From NCBI RefSeq assembly GCF_042646425.1, contig NZ_JBHRTR010000031.1:124001-188000 (forward strand): a stretch of DNA of 64,000 nucleotides, read 5' to 3'. Shown one piece after another: positions 41,433 through 50,118 of this stretch. The notes beneath the pieces are model-generated. The model was given only the letters and a program-made list of their open reading frames with translations. It ran no database searches and had not been told where the DNA came from. A program made the position numbers and the translations under genes. Source of the DNA: Marinibaculum pumilum (lineage in GTDB: Bacteria > Pseudomonadota > Alphaproteobacteria > Ferrovibrionales > Ferrovibrionaceae). The stretch's first letter is position 1, and each line of letters starts with the position of its first letter.

Positions 41433-41848
41433 GCGAGGACAATGCGGACCTGACGAAGAGCCGCCAGGGCCTCTACGCTCCGGTGCCGCCGGAGGAGACC
41501 GCCTTCCACCTGTGGAAGCAGTTCGACGGCGACCTGGCGCTGACCTTCTCGAAGTTCTTCGTCGGCGGGCTCTACCAGCGCGAGGTGCTGACCCAGCGCG
41601 AGCGCCAGCTCTGCACCGTCGCCGCGCTGACCGTGATGCGCGCCCGCGACGAGCTGCGGCTGCATGTCCACGGCGCCCGCAACCGCGGCGCATCCGTGCG
41701 CGAGATCGCCGAGGTGATGTTTCAGATGGTCACCTATGGCGGCGCGCCGTCCTGCGTACAGGCGTTGCAGGTGCTGCGCGAATGCCTGAAGGAGCGCGGC
41801 GAGTGGGACGAGGAGAGCGACCAGCCGAAGGACATGGAGGCGCGGTAG
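41429..41848 (+). CDS. Carboxymuconolactone decarboxylase (CMD) family protein
   Basis: The 139-aa helical protein has RERQLCTVAALTVMRARDEL, then LHVHGARNRGASVREIAEVM and YGGAPSCVQALQV, the PcaC/CMD pattern. PcaC decarboxylates gamma-carboxymuconolactone, but many relatives have other roles. Translational coupling to the GntR gene (ATGA) and its place at the end of the Rieske cluster suggest a catabolic function on a lactone or diene acid. Confidence 0.82.
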   Translation: MSEDNADLTKSRQGLYAPVPPEETAFHLWKQFDGDLALTFSKFFVGGLYQREVLTQRERQLCTVAALTVMRARDELRLHVHGARNRGASVREIAEVMFQMVTYGGAPSCVQALQVLRECLKERGEWDEESDQPKDMEAR

Positions 41849-42319
41849 GTCCGCCGCAAGTCGAGTATTGCGTCCCCGGAATTCCCGGTCCTGACCTTTC
41901 GCCGTCGTCCTCGGGCCCAGAGTTCCGCGCCATTGGCCGAGGATCGTGGCAGGACGGCGAAGCTGCGCGGCGTCTCTGTTCCGTCGCGGCCCTCGGGTCG
42001 AGCCCTACGGCATTCACACATCTCGTCAGGGAGCCAAATCAGCCCTGCGGTCCTCCCTTTTTGCCGTCATCCTCGGCCCCCGAGCCGAGGATCGTGGCAA
42101 GGCGGCGAAGCTGCGCGGCCTCCCTGTCCCGTCAGGCCCCTCGGGTCAAGCCCGAGGGCGACGGCAGCAGGGAGGCGTGTCGAAGAGAAGAGATATGTGA
42201 ATCCCGTAGGGTCGAGCCCGAGGGAGACGGTAACAGGGAGGGCGCGTCGAGAAGATGGGTGAATGACGTAGGGTCGGGCCCGGGAACGACGCATGCCCTC
42301 TCGGCCGGCAGGGAGCAGG
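41849..42319. other. Repeat-filled intergenic segment
   Basis: 471 bp without genes. The first ~140 bp resemble parts of the repeat that follows (AGGATCGTGGCA...GGCGAAGCTGCGCGGCG occurs at 41940 and again at 42090), indicating an older, decayed copy or partial duplication next to the complete element. Confidence 0.6.
41991..42223. repeat. MITE-like element, copy 1, with ~34-bp terminal inverted repeats
   Basis: The left end CCTCGGGTCGAG, continuing into CCTACGGCATTCACACATCTC, is the imperfect reverse complement of the right end GAGATATGTGAATCCCGTAGG followed by GTCGAGCCCGAGG. The interior carries the CCTCGGG-TCAAG-CCCGAGG stem and GGCAAGGCGGCGAAGCTGCG. The same element is at 46088-46319. No coding capacity, so it would need a transposase in trans. 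Confidence 0.7.
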
Positions 42320-42799
42320 CTATCCCCGTCGCGCGCGCTCGATGGCGGCGACGTCGATTTTTCCCATCTCCATCATCGCCGCGAACGCCCGGCTTGCCTC
42401 GCCGCCGCCGGCGGCGAGGGCTTCCATCAGCACCCGCGGGGTGATCTGCCAGGAGATCCCCCAGCGGTCCCGGCACCAGCCGCAGGCGCTTTCCTGGCCG
42501 CCATTGCCGACGATCGCGTTCCAGTAGCGGTCGGTCTCCGCCTGGTCCTCGGTCGATACCTGGAAGGAAAACGCCTCGCTGTGGGTGAAGGCCTTGCCGC
42601 CGTTCAGGCCGAGGCAGGGGATGCCCAGCACGGTGAACGCGACCGTCAATACGTCGCCGGCCTTCCCGGCGGGATAGTCGCCGGGCGCGAGGTGAACGCC
42701 CGTCACCGCGCTGTCGGGAAAGGTCGCGGCATAGAAGCGCGCCGCGGCCTCCGCCTCGCTGTCGTACCAGAGGCAGATCGTGTTCTTCGCAACGGCCAT
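42320..42799 (-). CDS. PhnB-like VOC family protein
   Basis: The 159-aa protein of the glyoxalase/VOC fold begins KNTICLWYDSEAEAAARFYA and contains AFTVLGIPCLGLNGGKAFTH, CGWCRDRWGISWQITP and AFAAMMEMGKIDVAAIE, as in 3-demethylubiquinone-methyltransferase-like PhnB proteins. Function of these proteins is generally unknown. The start at 42799 has AGAAGG upstream; a start at 42814 overlapping the previous stop is also possible. It follows the DUF1428 gene without a gap. Confidence 0.8.
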   Translation of the reverse strand: MAVAKNTICLWYDSEAEAAARFYAATFPDSAVTGVHLAPGDYPAGKAGDVLTVAFTVLGIPCLGLNGGKAFTHSEAFSFQVSTEDQAETDRYWNAIVGNGGQESACGWCRDRWGISWQITPRVLMEALAAGGGEASRAFAAMMEMGKIDVAAIERARRG

Positions 42800-42813
42800 T
42801 GCACCTTCTTCCA

Positions 42814-43566
42814 TCAGCCTGCGGTCGCGGAATCGAACAGCGGCTCGAAGCCCGCCCACATCATCCGCATCCCGTCGAAGGGCATTTCGGGCATCTCCAT
42901 CCCGCCCATTTCCGCCTCCATCGCCTTGGCGGCGGCATCGCAGGTGGTCCGGTCGGGCCAGGCCACCCAGCTGAACATCGGCACCTCGCCCGCTTCCGCC
43001 TTGGTGGCGCGGTAGAAGTCCGTGACCTTGCCGCGGGGCACATCCTCGCCCCAGCCCTCGACCATGCCGATGGCGCCGTTCTTGTCGAAGATCTGCCAGG
43101 CCTCGGCGGCCATCCTGGCGTAGGACGCCCGGTTCGCCTCGGGCACGGCCAGCAGGAAGCCCTGGTAGTAGCCCGCCGGATCGCGTGTCCCGGCCTCGCA
43201 GACCGGGGCGAAGCCGCCGAAGATCATGCGGCTGCCGTCGAACGGCATCTCCGGCAGATCCTTCGCCGCGGGATCCTGCCGCATCTTCTGCCAGGCGGCA
43301 TCCGCCGTGGCCCTGTCGGGCCATTCGATCCAGGAGAACGCGACCGTCTCGTCCGGCCCGGCATTCACCGCGCCATGGAAGTCGGTGACCTTGCCCCTGG
43401 GCAGATCCACCCCCCAGGTCTCGACCATGCGTACCGCGCCGTAGCCCCTGAACAGCCGCCAGGCCGCCGCGACATGGTCGGCATAGGCGTCTTTCCTCGC
43501 TGTCGGCACGGGCGCCACCGCACCTGAGAAATATGTCACGTCGCTGTTTCCCTGCTGGTTTGCCAT
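42814..43566 (-). CDS. Tandem DUF1428 protein
   Basis: The 250-aa product consists of two DUF1428 (dimeric alpha-beta barrel) units. Unit 1 is about residues 10-125 (YFSGAVAPVPTARKDAY, VETWGVDLPRGKVTDF, SWIEWPDRATADAAW); unit 2 is about 130-245 (YYQGFLLAVPEANRASY, VEGWGEDVPRGKVTDF, SWVAWPDRTTCDAAA). Most family members have one unit, so this is a fusion by duplication. It is divergent from an HxlR regulator, which probably controls it. Confidence 0.85.
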   Translation of the reverse strand: MANQQGNSDVTYFSGAVAPVPTARKDAYADHVAAAWRLFRGYGAVRMVETWGVDLPRGKVTDFHGAVNAGPDETVAFSWIEWPDRATADAAWQKMRQDPAAKDLPEMPFDGSRMIFGGFAPVCEAGTRDPAGYYQGFLLAVPEANRASYARMAAEAWQIFDKNGAIGMVEGWGEDVPRGKVTDFYRATKAEAGEVPMFSWVAWPDRTTCDAAAKAMEAEMGGMEMPEMPFDGMRMMWAGFEPLFDSATAG

Positions 43567-43636
43567 GCGGCGACTTTCCGCTTTCGGAGGGAGGCTGTCA
43601 GAGTTAGTATAAAAAAACAACTGATAGAATGAAAAT
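43567..43636. promoter_or_regulatory. Divergent promoter of the DUF1428 and HxlR genes
   Basis: A 70-bp AT-rich gap containing AGTTAGTATAAAAAAACAAC(T), with AGTT/AACT half-sites at its ends. This is a likely site for HxlR autoregulation. Assignment by position only. Confidence 0.4.
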
Positions 43637-44293
43637 ATGACTGAACAGGCGAAGGAACCGCGCATCCGCTACGATGAGGGCTGCCTGGCCGCCCATGCGC
43701 TGAACCTGGTCGGGGACCGCTGGGCGCTGCTCGTCGTGCGCGAACTGATGTTCGCGCCCAAGCGCTTCCAGATGATCCGGGCCGGCCTGCCGGGCATCAC
43801 GGCGAGCGTGCTGACCGGTCGTCTGGCGCAGCTCGCGCAGGCAGGCGTGATCGCGCATGACGAACGGCTCGGCATCTACACGCTGACAGAGAGCGGGCGC
43901 GGCCTGCTTCCGGTGCTCGAGGCGCTCTGCCGCTGGGCGCTGACCGTGCCGGGTCATGATCCGCAACGTTTCATCAGCCCGTCCGCGCTGATGATCTCCA
44001 TGGGTGTCTGCCTGGATCGCCGCCTGGCAGGACGGCGGCATGCACTGGCCGGCTTCGACTTCGGCGGCGAGGCATTCGAAATGCGCCTGGCGGGGGGGAA
44101 GTTGCGCACCCGTCCGGTCGACAGGCCCGACAGCCCTTTCATCGTTCGGGGTCGGGCGAATGCCGTCGCCGCGGCGGTCTATGGCGCTACGCCCCTGCCG
44201 GTGCTGGTCACCGCCGGAAAGGTCGATGCCGAAGGCGATATCCCTGCTGCCGAGGCCTTCCTGTCGCTGTTCAGCCTCGCACTGCAGCGGTGA
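43637..44293 (+). CDS. HxlR family regulator with SCP2-like C-terminal domain
   Basis: The 218-aa regulator has an N-terminal HxlR winged helix (CLAAHALNLVGDRWALLVVR, RFQMIRAGLPGITASVLTGR, LGIYTLTESGRGLLPVLEAL). About 100 further residues (VCLDRRLAGRRHALAGFDF, FIVRGRANAVAAAVYG) resemble an SCP2 sterol-carrier-like ligand domain. Plain HxlR proteins are about 110-130 aa, so this is the longer, ligand-sensing type. It is divergent from the DUF1428-PhnB pair. Confidence 0.85.
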   Translation: MTEQAKEPRIRYDEGCLAAHALNLVGDRWALLVVRELMFAPKRFQMIRAGLPGITASVLTGRLAQLAQAGVIAHDERLGIYTLTESGRGLLPVLEALCRWALTVPGHDPQRFISPSALMISMGVCLDRRLAGRRHALAGFDFGGEAFEMRLAGGKLRTRPVDRPDSPFIVRGRANAVAAAVYGATPLPVLVTAGKVDAEGDIPAAEAFLSLFSLALQR

Positions 44294-44348
44294 TCCCGGC
44301 CGGGCCGCGCGCATGCCCGAAGGCGGTCGGCAACCGGCCGAAGCCGCG

Positions 44349-45107
44349 TCAGGGCAGGTCCTTCACGCAGCGGAAGCCGATATAGACCACCGCCATGTCG
44401 CGCGGCTTCGTCGCCTCGTGACCGGCGTGCATCTGGGCAGCACCGTACCACCAGGAACCGCCGAGGGTGCCCTTGGGGTCCTCGCCGTCGATATCGACCC
44501 ATTCCCAGGCATTGGCGCCCATGTCGTACAGGCCGTTGACCCCGGCGCGGGTCGTGCCCGCCGTCGCGTGGCCGCGTCCCCGCTTCAGGACCGCGGAACG
44601 GTCGGTCACCGGCACCCTCCCGCACCCGTCGAGGCAGTTGGCGCCCTCGGGGCTGTCGCCGGTGGGGTAGGGGTAGCTTCGGCCTGTGGCGAAAGGCGGC
44701 GGCGGTGCGGCACGGAACTCGGTATAGGCGGCCAGGCGCCATTCCGCCTCGGTCGGCAGGCGCTTGCCGGCCCAGCCGCAATAGGCCTGGGCCTCGTCGA
44801 AGGTGACATGGACGGCCGGTTCGCCGTCCGTCGCGGCTGTGCCGTAGGGCGCCTGCCAGGTCCAGCCATCCCGCTGCTGCCAGCCTGCGGCGAAGACCAG
44901 GCCGCCGCCTTCGCGCTCGGCCTTCGTGACAATGCCGGCCGCGCGGGCGAACTGGCGGAACTGACCGACGGTGACTTCGGTGCGGTCGATCGCGAAGCCG
45001 TCGACGACTTGCATCTGGCCTTGCGTCTCCGCTGGCGCGAGCGCCGGCGCGGCCGTCGACAGAAGGGCGGACAGCACGACGAGCGAGGCGACGATCTTCG
45101 GTTTCAT
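44349..45107 (-). CDS. Exported SUMF1/FGE-fold protein, probably non-catalytic
   Basis: The 252-aa protein has a signal peptide (MKPKIVASLVVLSALLSTA, cleavage near APA). The formylglycine-generating-enzyme fold follows: IDRTEVTVGQFRQFARAAG, VTFDEAQAYCGWAGKRLPTE, GLYDMGANAWEWV, GTLGGSWWYGA and a terminal GFRCVKDLP. The paired active-site Cys of genuine FGE are not seen (GGSWWYG in place of a Cys-containing strand). So it more likely binds a ligand or partner in the periplasm. Monocistronic by position. Confidence 0.82.
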   Translation of the reverse strand: MKPKIVASLVVLSALLSTAAPALAPAETQGQMQVVDGFAIDRTEVTVGQFRQFARAAGIVTKAEREGGGLVFAAGWQQRDGWTWQAPYGTAATDGEPAVHVTFDEAQAYCGWAGKRLPTEAEWRLAAYTEFRAAPPPPFATGRSYPYPTGDSPEGANCLDGCGRVPVTDRSAVLKRGRGHATAGTTRAGVNGLYDMGANAWEWVDIDGEDPKGTLGGSWWYGAAQMHAGHEATKPRDMAVVYIGFRCVKDLP

Positions 45108-45230
45108 TCCCGGAAGCCCTGTGTCCGTGGCGTGCGGAACGCCGGCCGGGACCTGTCGTCCCCCCGATCCGGCATGGATCAAGGTGCGGCCGCAGCATCC
45201 GAGGTCAAGTCGCGGCGGTGGCGCTCGTCC

Positions 45231-46043
45231 TCATCCCCGCCGCTGCAGGAAGGCCACCAGCTCCGTTGCGCCGATCTCCGCCCCAGTGAGGACCAGTCCG
45301 TGACGGTGGCCCGGATAGCGGTGCAGCTCGGCATCCGCCAGCCGGCTGGCGAGGGAAGCCGCCGTATCGGCCTGCACGAAGGGGCTGCCCTGCGGCGCCA
45401 GGATCAGGACCGGCGCCCGCACGGCCGCCAGCACGGGCTCGATGCTCTCCGCCGCCACATAGTCGGACATGTCGGCGATCACATGCGGGGTGCAGGCGCC
45501 CTGCACCCGGTCCACCCAGTCCAGTACCGCCGGGTCGATTTCGGCAGTGAAGCGGGCCTCCAGCATCATCCGCGACCAGGCTTCAATTCCCCGGTCGCGG
45601 ACCAGGGGCGCGAAGCCGCGGATCGTCGGGATCGCGGTACCGTCATAGGTGGTGGACATCACCGCCAGGCAGGCGGTCCGGGCCGGCCGGGCCGCGGCGA
45701 AGGCGAGTGCGGCGGTCCCGCCCCAGGATTCCCCGACGATGTGGCAGCGCCCGACCCCGGCATCGTCCAGCACCGTGTCCAGGTCGTCGCAAAGCTGCCG
45801 GGTCGACCATAGGCTGCCCTCCGCCGGCCGGTCGGAGTGGCCATGGCCGCGCAGGTCGGCACGCAGCACGCGGAAGCCGGCGGCCAGCAGCGGCGCCATC
45901 CAGCCGTCCCAGGCATGCATCTCCAGGCCCAGGCCGTGCTGCAGAAGGATCGTCGCCGCCGGCGCCCGTCCGGGGGGCACGGCGCTGTCGCTGCGCCAGG
46001 CGATGCGGATGCCGTCGGAGGAAGTGGCGAAGGGCATGGGCAT
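45231..46043 (-). CDS. Alpha/beta hydrolase
   Basis: The 270-aa hydrolase has the nucleophile elbow VGESWGG (S107), the oxyanion segment LLQHGLGLEM, DLRGHGHSDRP, and a C-terminal His in GHRHGLVL. It resembles 3-oxoadipate enol-lactonase-like esterases, which would suit an aromatic pathway, but the substrate cannot be read from sequence. Two ATGs (46043 and 46037) are possible starts. A copy of the MITE-like repeat lies immediately upstream. Confidence 0.83.
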   Translation of the reverse strand: MPMPFATSSDGIRIAWRSDSAVPPGRAPAATILLQHGLGLEMHAWDGWMAPLLAAGFRVLRADLRGHGHSDRPAEGSLWSTRQLCDDLDTVLDDAGVGRCHIVGESWGGTAALAFAAARPARTACLAVMSTTYDGTAIPTIRGFAPLVRDRGIEAWSRMMLEARFTAEIDPAVLDWVDRVQGACTPHVIADMSDYVAAESIEPVLAAVRAPVLILAPQGSPFVQADTAASLASRLADAELHRYPGHRHGLVLTGAEIGATELVAFLQRRG

Positions 46044-46087
46044 GGCTTTCGATTGAGGTGGTGCGGCCGGCACCCCGGTGCCGTCAT

Positions 46088-46319
46088 CCTCGGGCTCGAC
46101 CCTACGGCATTCACACATCTCGTCAGCGGAGCCAGAGCAGCCCTGCGGTTCTACCCTTTTGCCGTCATCCTCGGGCCTGACCCGAGGAACGTGGCAAGGC
46201 GGTGAAGCTGCGCGGCGTCCCTGTCCCGTCATGCCCCTCGGTCAAGCCCGAGGGCGACGGCAACAGGGAGGCACGTCGAAGAGAAAAGATATGTGAATCC
46301 CGTAGGCTCGAGACCGAGG
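46088..46319. repeat. MITE-like element, copy 2
   Basis: Same element as at 41991. The left end CCTCGGGCTCGACCCTACGG and right end ATATGTGAATCCCGTAGG match copy 1, with the interior GTGGCAAGGCGGTGAAGCTG highly similar. Orientation is the same as copy 1. Nothing else is recognised between the hydrolase and the TRAP terminator. Confidence 0.7.
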
Positions 46320-46356
46320 AGGACGGAGAGGGTGGAGATGCGGCGGGGATCCGAAG

Positions 46357-46389
46357 AAAAAGGGCGCGCCCGGTCCTCCGGGCGCGCCC
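46357..46389 (-). terminator. Strong Rho-independent terminator of the second TRAP operon
   Basis: A perfect 12-bp stem GGGCGCGCCCGG-TCCT-CCGGGCGCGCCC is followed, on the minus strand, by TTTTTCTTC. It lies 25 bp after the stop codon of the dctP gene at 46415, so it ends the minus-strand transcript. Confidence 0.85.
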
Positions 46390-46414
46390 CTGCCTTGCCG
46401 GCCGCGCGGCCTGC

Positions 46415-47527
46415 TCAGAACTGCATCTTGTCGTAGATCTCCGCCTTCAGCGCGGCCTCGAACTTGTCGATGTCGTGGCCGTTCTGTTCGGCGATCTTCT
46501 GCCACTTGGCGAGGTTCTCGCGGAACGAGGCGGCGATCTCCTGGGCGTCATCGACGCCGAGCGACTTCGCCGTCGCGATGTTCTCCTTCGTCAGCGGGTC
46601 GGTGTCGGCCAGCTTCGCCAGGAAGGCGTCATCGGGCTTCGCGAAGGTGATGCCCTTCTTCTCACCGTTGGCGCGGGCGCGCTCGTCTTCGGAGATGTAG
46701 CCGCCGATGGCACGGGCGACCATGCCGGGCATGCCCTCGATCATCAGGGCCTTATGTTCCGGCGACATGTCGTTCCAGCTGTCCAGGTTCATGGTGAACA
46801 GGCCCAGCGCCCGGGTGGTGCCGAACGGCACGTCCAGGACATACTTGATCTGGTCCATCACGCTGTACTGCTCCAGCCAGGCGATCGGGCCCAGTACGCA
46901 GTCGATCTGGCCGCGCTCCAGCCCCTCGGCCATCTCGCTGGGCGGGATGTTCACCGGCACCGCCTCCATGTTGGTGAGGATGCCGCTGAAGGCGCCGGTG
47001 GCGCGGACCTTCTTGCCCTTGATGCCTTCCAGGCCGTCGAACGGCTCGGCGCACATCAGCACATAGCCGGTGGTGGTATGGCCGCCCAGATAGATCAGGT
47101 TGTTGGCCACCCAGTCCTTATCGCAGCTGGGGCAGTCCAGCATGATCGTCTCGTTGATCGCGCCACCGACCGCGACCGGGTCGCTGCCGTCGAAGACCAT
47201 GTTGGCCAGCACGTTGTTGTGCTTCAGCTCCGAGGGGTGGAAGTTCACCGCGATGAAGCCGGCATCGGCCACCCCGTCGCGCACGCCGCCCAGGGTCTCG
47301 CGCGCCCCCATCAGCTGACCGCCCGGATAGAGGATCCAGTTGATCTCGCCGTTCGACTTCTCCTTCAACTCGTCGAAGAAGGGCTGCAGGGCGAGGGTGT
47401 GGTTGGTCGAGCGCAGGCCGGACCAGGACGAGAAGTCGTAATCCTCGGCCTGGACGGCGGCGGGGGCGGTGGCAGCGAGGACAAGCCCCGCAGCCAGCCC
47501 GGTCGCGAACAGTCGCATGCAGGTCAT
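46415..47527 (-). CDS. dctP: TRAP transporter substrate-binding protein, DctP (tandem copy 1)
   Basis: The 370-aa periplasmic protein has a signal peptide (MRLFATGLAAGLVLAATAP region; cleavage before EDYDF). Features include GVRDGVADAGFIAVNFHPSE, LDCPSCDKDWVANN (two Cys, possibly a disulfide) and IKGKKVRATGAFSGIL with the ligand Arg. GGAGGTACGCCG precedes the ATG. It is a close paralog of the next gene upstream (47630). One permease pair (48811, 50115) serves both, implying two ligand specificities. Confidence 0.9.
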   Translation of the reverse strand: MTCMRLFATGLAAGLVLAATAPAAVQAEDYDFSSWSGLRSTNHTLALQPFFDELKEKSNGEINWILYPGGQLMGARETLGGVRDGVADAGFIAVNFHPSELKHNNVLANMVFDGSDPVAVGGAINETIMLDCPSCDKDWVANNLIYLGGHTTTGYVLMCAEPFDGLEGIKGKKVRATGAFSGILTNMEAVPVNIPPSEMAEGLERGQIDCVLGPIAWLEQYSVMDQIKYVLDVPFGTTRALGLFTMNLDSWNDMSPEHKALMIEGMPGMVARAIGGYISEDERARANGEKKGITFAKPDDAFLAKLADTDPLTKENIATAKSLGVDDAQEIAASFRENLAKWQKIAEQNGHDIDKFEAALKAEIYDKMQF

Positions 47528-47629
47528 CGGCGTACCTCCGGTTTATGATTATCGGCTTGTACTTATCGTCGTGGGCCGGTCGCCCGGGCGGTGCCGTTGC
47601 CGCCCAGGCGCCGGTTCAGCTGTGGCGGA

Positions 47630-48751
47630 TCAGTAGTCCACCTTGTCGTAGATTTCCCGCTGCAGCGCCTTGGCATAGGCGTCCTTGTCCATGCCCACCT
47701 CCTCGGCGATCTTCTGCCACTTCGGCAGGATCGCGTTGAAGCTGTCGGCGATCTTCTGCGGGTCCTTCACGCCAAGGCTGGCGGCCTTGTCCAGGTTTTC
47801 CTGCTTGAACTTCGGGCTCGGCTCCAGGGCCGCGGAGAAGGCCGCGCTGGGCTGCTCGAAGACCACGCCCTTCGCCAGGGCGTTCTTCTTCGCCTCGGCA
47901 TCCTGCTCCAGATAGCCGTGCACGGCGCCAGAGATCATGCCGCCCATATTGTCCAGCAGTGCCTTGCGCTGGTCGGCGGGCAGGCCCTCCCAGACATCCT
48001 TGTTGACGGTCATCAGGCCCAGGCCGCGGGTGGAGCCGAACGGCGCCTCCAGCACGTAGTTGGTGACGTCCTTCAGGCTGTAGTTCTCCATCCAGGCGAG
48101 CGAGCCGAGCACGCAGTCGATCTGGCCGCGCTCCATCGCCTCCGCCATCTCGTCGGTGGGGATGTTCACCGGCACCGCGCCCAGCTCCTGCAGGATGCCG
48201 CTGAACGCGCCGGTGGCCTTGATCTTCAGGCCCTTGAAGCCTTCCAGCCCGTCGAACTTCTTGGCACACATCGGGTAATAGGACGTGGTGACATGGCCGC
48301 CCAGGTACAGGCTGTTCTGCGCCCGGAAATCGTCCTGGCATTCCTTGCAGCCCAGCATGATCGCCTCGTTCACGGCGCCGGCGACCGCGATCGCGTTGGA
48401 GCCGGAGTTGATCATGTTGGCCAGCACCAGCGTGTTCTTCAGTTCCGACGGATGGTAGGCCGCGACCACGAAGCCGGCATCGGCCACGCCGTCGCGCACG
48501 CCCGGCAGGGTGGAGCGGGCGGCGAGGATCTGGCCGGCCGGATAGAGCTTCCAGTCCATCTCGCCGTTGGTGGCCGCCTTCACCCGCTCGAACATCGGCT
48601 CGACGCCTTCGGTGTTGTTCGTCGATTTCGGGCTGATGAAGGTGGAGTAGGTGAACTCCTTCGCCAGGGCCGGCGTCAGGCCGGCCGCCGCGACCAGGCC
48701 GGCGGCCATGCCCGCGGCCAGGCCCAGTTGGGTCATTCGCTTCAGCTGCAT
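47630..48751 (-). CDS. dctP: TRAP transporter substrate-binding protein, DctP (tandem copy 2)
   Basis: The 373-aa binding protein has a signal peptide (MTQLGLAAGMAAGLVAAAG, cleavage before KEFTYS). It shares GVRDGVADAGFVVAAYHPSE, the LGCKECQDDF Cys pair, FKGLKIKATGAFSGIL and MERGQIDCVLG with copy 1. The start at 48751 is supported by GGGAGAGGA; an upstream ATG at 48775 is possible. It lies directly downstream of dctM. Confidence 0.9.
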   Translation of the reverse strand: MQLKRMTQLGLAAGMAAGLVAAAGLTPALAKEFTYSTFISPKSTNNTEGVEPMFERVKAATNGEMDWKLYPAGQILAARSTLPGVRDGVADAGFVVAAYHPSELKNTLVLANMINSGSNAIAVAGAVNEAIMLGCKECQDDFRAQNSLYLGGHVTTSYYPMCAKKFDGLEGFKGLKIKATGAFSGILQELGAVPVNIPTDEMAEAMERGQIDCVLGSLAWMENYSLKDVTNYVLEAPFGSTRGLGLMTVNKDVWEGLPADQRKALLDNMGGMISGAVHGYLEQDAEAKKNALAKGVVFEQPSAAFSAALEPSPKFKQENLDKAASLGVKDPQKIADSFNAILPKWQKIAEEVGMDKDAYAKALQREIYDKVDY

Positions 48752-48810
48752 CCCAAATCCTCTCCCTGCTGCCATGGTTACGCCCCGGGTACGGACCGAA
48801 CGGGCCGCCC

Positions 48811-50118
48811 TCACTGCATCAAGCTCGGCAGATAAAGCACGATGTCGGGGAACAGAACGAGCAGCGCCACCACGATCAGTTCGCAGACGATGAACCAGCC
48901 CACCCCCTTGAAGATCGTCTCCAGGGGTATCTGATCGCCCACGACGGATTTGATGACATAGACGTTGAAGCCGACCGGTGGGGTCACCAGGCCGATCTCC
49001 AGGAACTTGATCACGATGATGCCGAACCAGATCATGTCGGCGCCGACGCCTTCGAACAGCGGCAGCATGATCGGCAGGCTGAGCAGCAGCACGCCCAGCG
49101 GGTCCAGAAACATGCCCAGGATGATGAAGACGATGGACGCGCCGATGATCAGGACGATGAACTGGTCGGAGAAGGGCTCCGCCAGGTCCGCCATGTAGAA
49201 GGGCACGCCGGCGAAGGCCATGAAGCGGGTCAGCAGGATCGCGCCGATCGCGGTGAAGAACACCAGGCCGGTGGAGACGCAGGCCTCCACCACCGAATCC
49301 CGCGCCACCTGCCAGTTCATGCGGCGCTGGAAGATGGCGATCAGGAAGGCTGCCGCCGCGCCGAACGCGCCGGCCTCGGTCGCGGTGGCGATGCCGGAAT
49401 AGATGCCGCCGATCACGATCAGGATCAGCACCGGCAGCGGCCAGACCTCGCCCAGCGCCCGCCACTTCTCGCCCGGGTCGTGATGCTCCTCGATCTTCGG
49501 CGCCAGGCTGGGCGTGATCGAGCAGCGCATGATGATCATGATCACGTAGACTGCCGCCGTCAGGATGCCCGGCAGCACGCCGGCGATCAGCATCTGGCTG
49601 ATCGAGACCTCGGCGAAAATCGCGTAGAGGACGATCAGGATCGACGGCGGGATCAGGGAGCCCAGGGTGCCGGCGCTGGCCACGACGCCGGCCGCCAGGC
49701 CCTTGTCGTACTTGAAGCGCAGCATTTCCGGGATCGCCAGCTTGCCCATCGCCGCCGCGGTCGCCATCGACGAGCCGGAGGCCGCCGCCATGCCGGCACT
49801 GGCGAAGGTGGTGGACACCGCCAGGCTGCCCGGCATGAAGTTCAGCCACAGCCGCGCCGCCCGGTACAGCGACTTGGCGATGCCGGACTGGCTTGCCACT
49901 GCGCTCATCAGCAGGAACATCGGGATCGCGGACAGCGACCAGTGGGCCACGAACTCGAACGGCAGGCTGCGCAGGGTGCCCAGCGCCGGATCAAAGCCCC
50001 GGATCGCCCAGATGCCGGCGAAGGAGCCGACGCCGAGGGCGACGCCGATCGGCACACGCATGCCGATCAGGATGAGGATCGCGACGACGCCAAGAAGGCC
50101 GATCTGAAGGGAACTCAA
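48811..50118 (-). CDS. dctM: TRAP transporter large permease, DctM
   Basis: The 435-aa multi-spanning permease has IPMFLLMSAVASQSGIAKSL, GTLGSLIPPSILIVLYAIF, GMFLDPLGVLLLSLPIMLPL and VTPPVGFNVYVIKSV, all DctM signatures. It starts with TTG at 50116-50118, overlapping the dctQ stop as TTGA, so translation is coupled. Confidence 0.92.
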   Translation of the reverse strand: MSSLQIGLLGVVAILILIGMRVPIGVALGVGSFAGIWAIRGFDPALGTLRSLPFEFVAHWSLSAIPMFLLMSAVASQSGIAKSLYRAARLWLNFMPGSLAVSTTFASAGMAAASGSSMATAAAMGKLAIPEMLRFKYDKGLAAGVVASAGTLGSLIPPSILIVLYAIFAEVSISQMLIAGVLPGILTAAVYVIMIIMRCSITPSLAPKIEEHHDPGEKWRALGEVWPLPVLILIVIGGIYSGIATATEAGAFGAAAAFLIAIFQRRMNWQVARDSVVEACVSTGLVFFTAIGAILLTRFMAFAGVPFYMADLAEPFSDQFIVLIIGASIVFIILGMFLDPLGVLLLSLPIMLPLFEGVGADMIWFGIIVIKFLEIGLVTPPVGFNVYVIKSVVGDQIPLETIFKGVGWFIVCELIVVALLVLFPDIVLYLPSLMQ

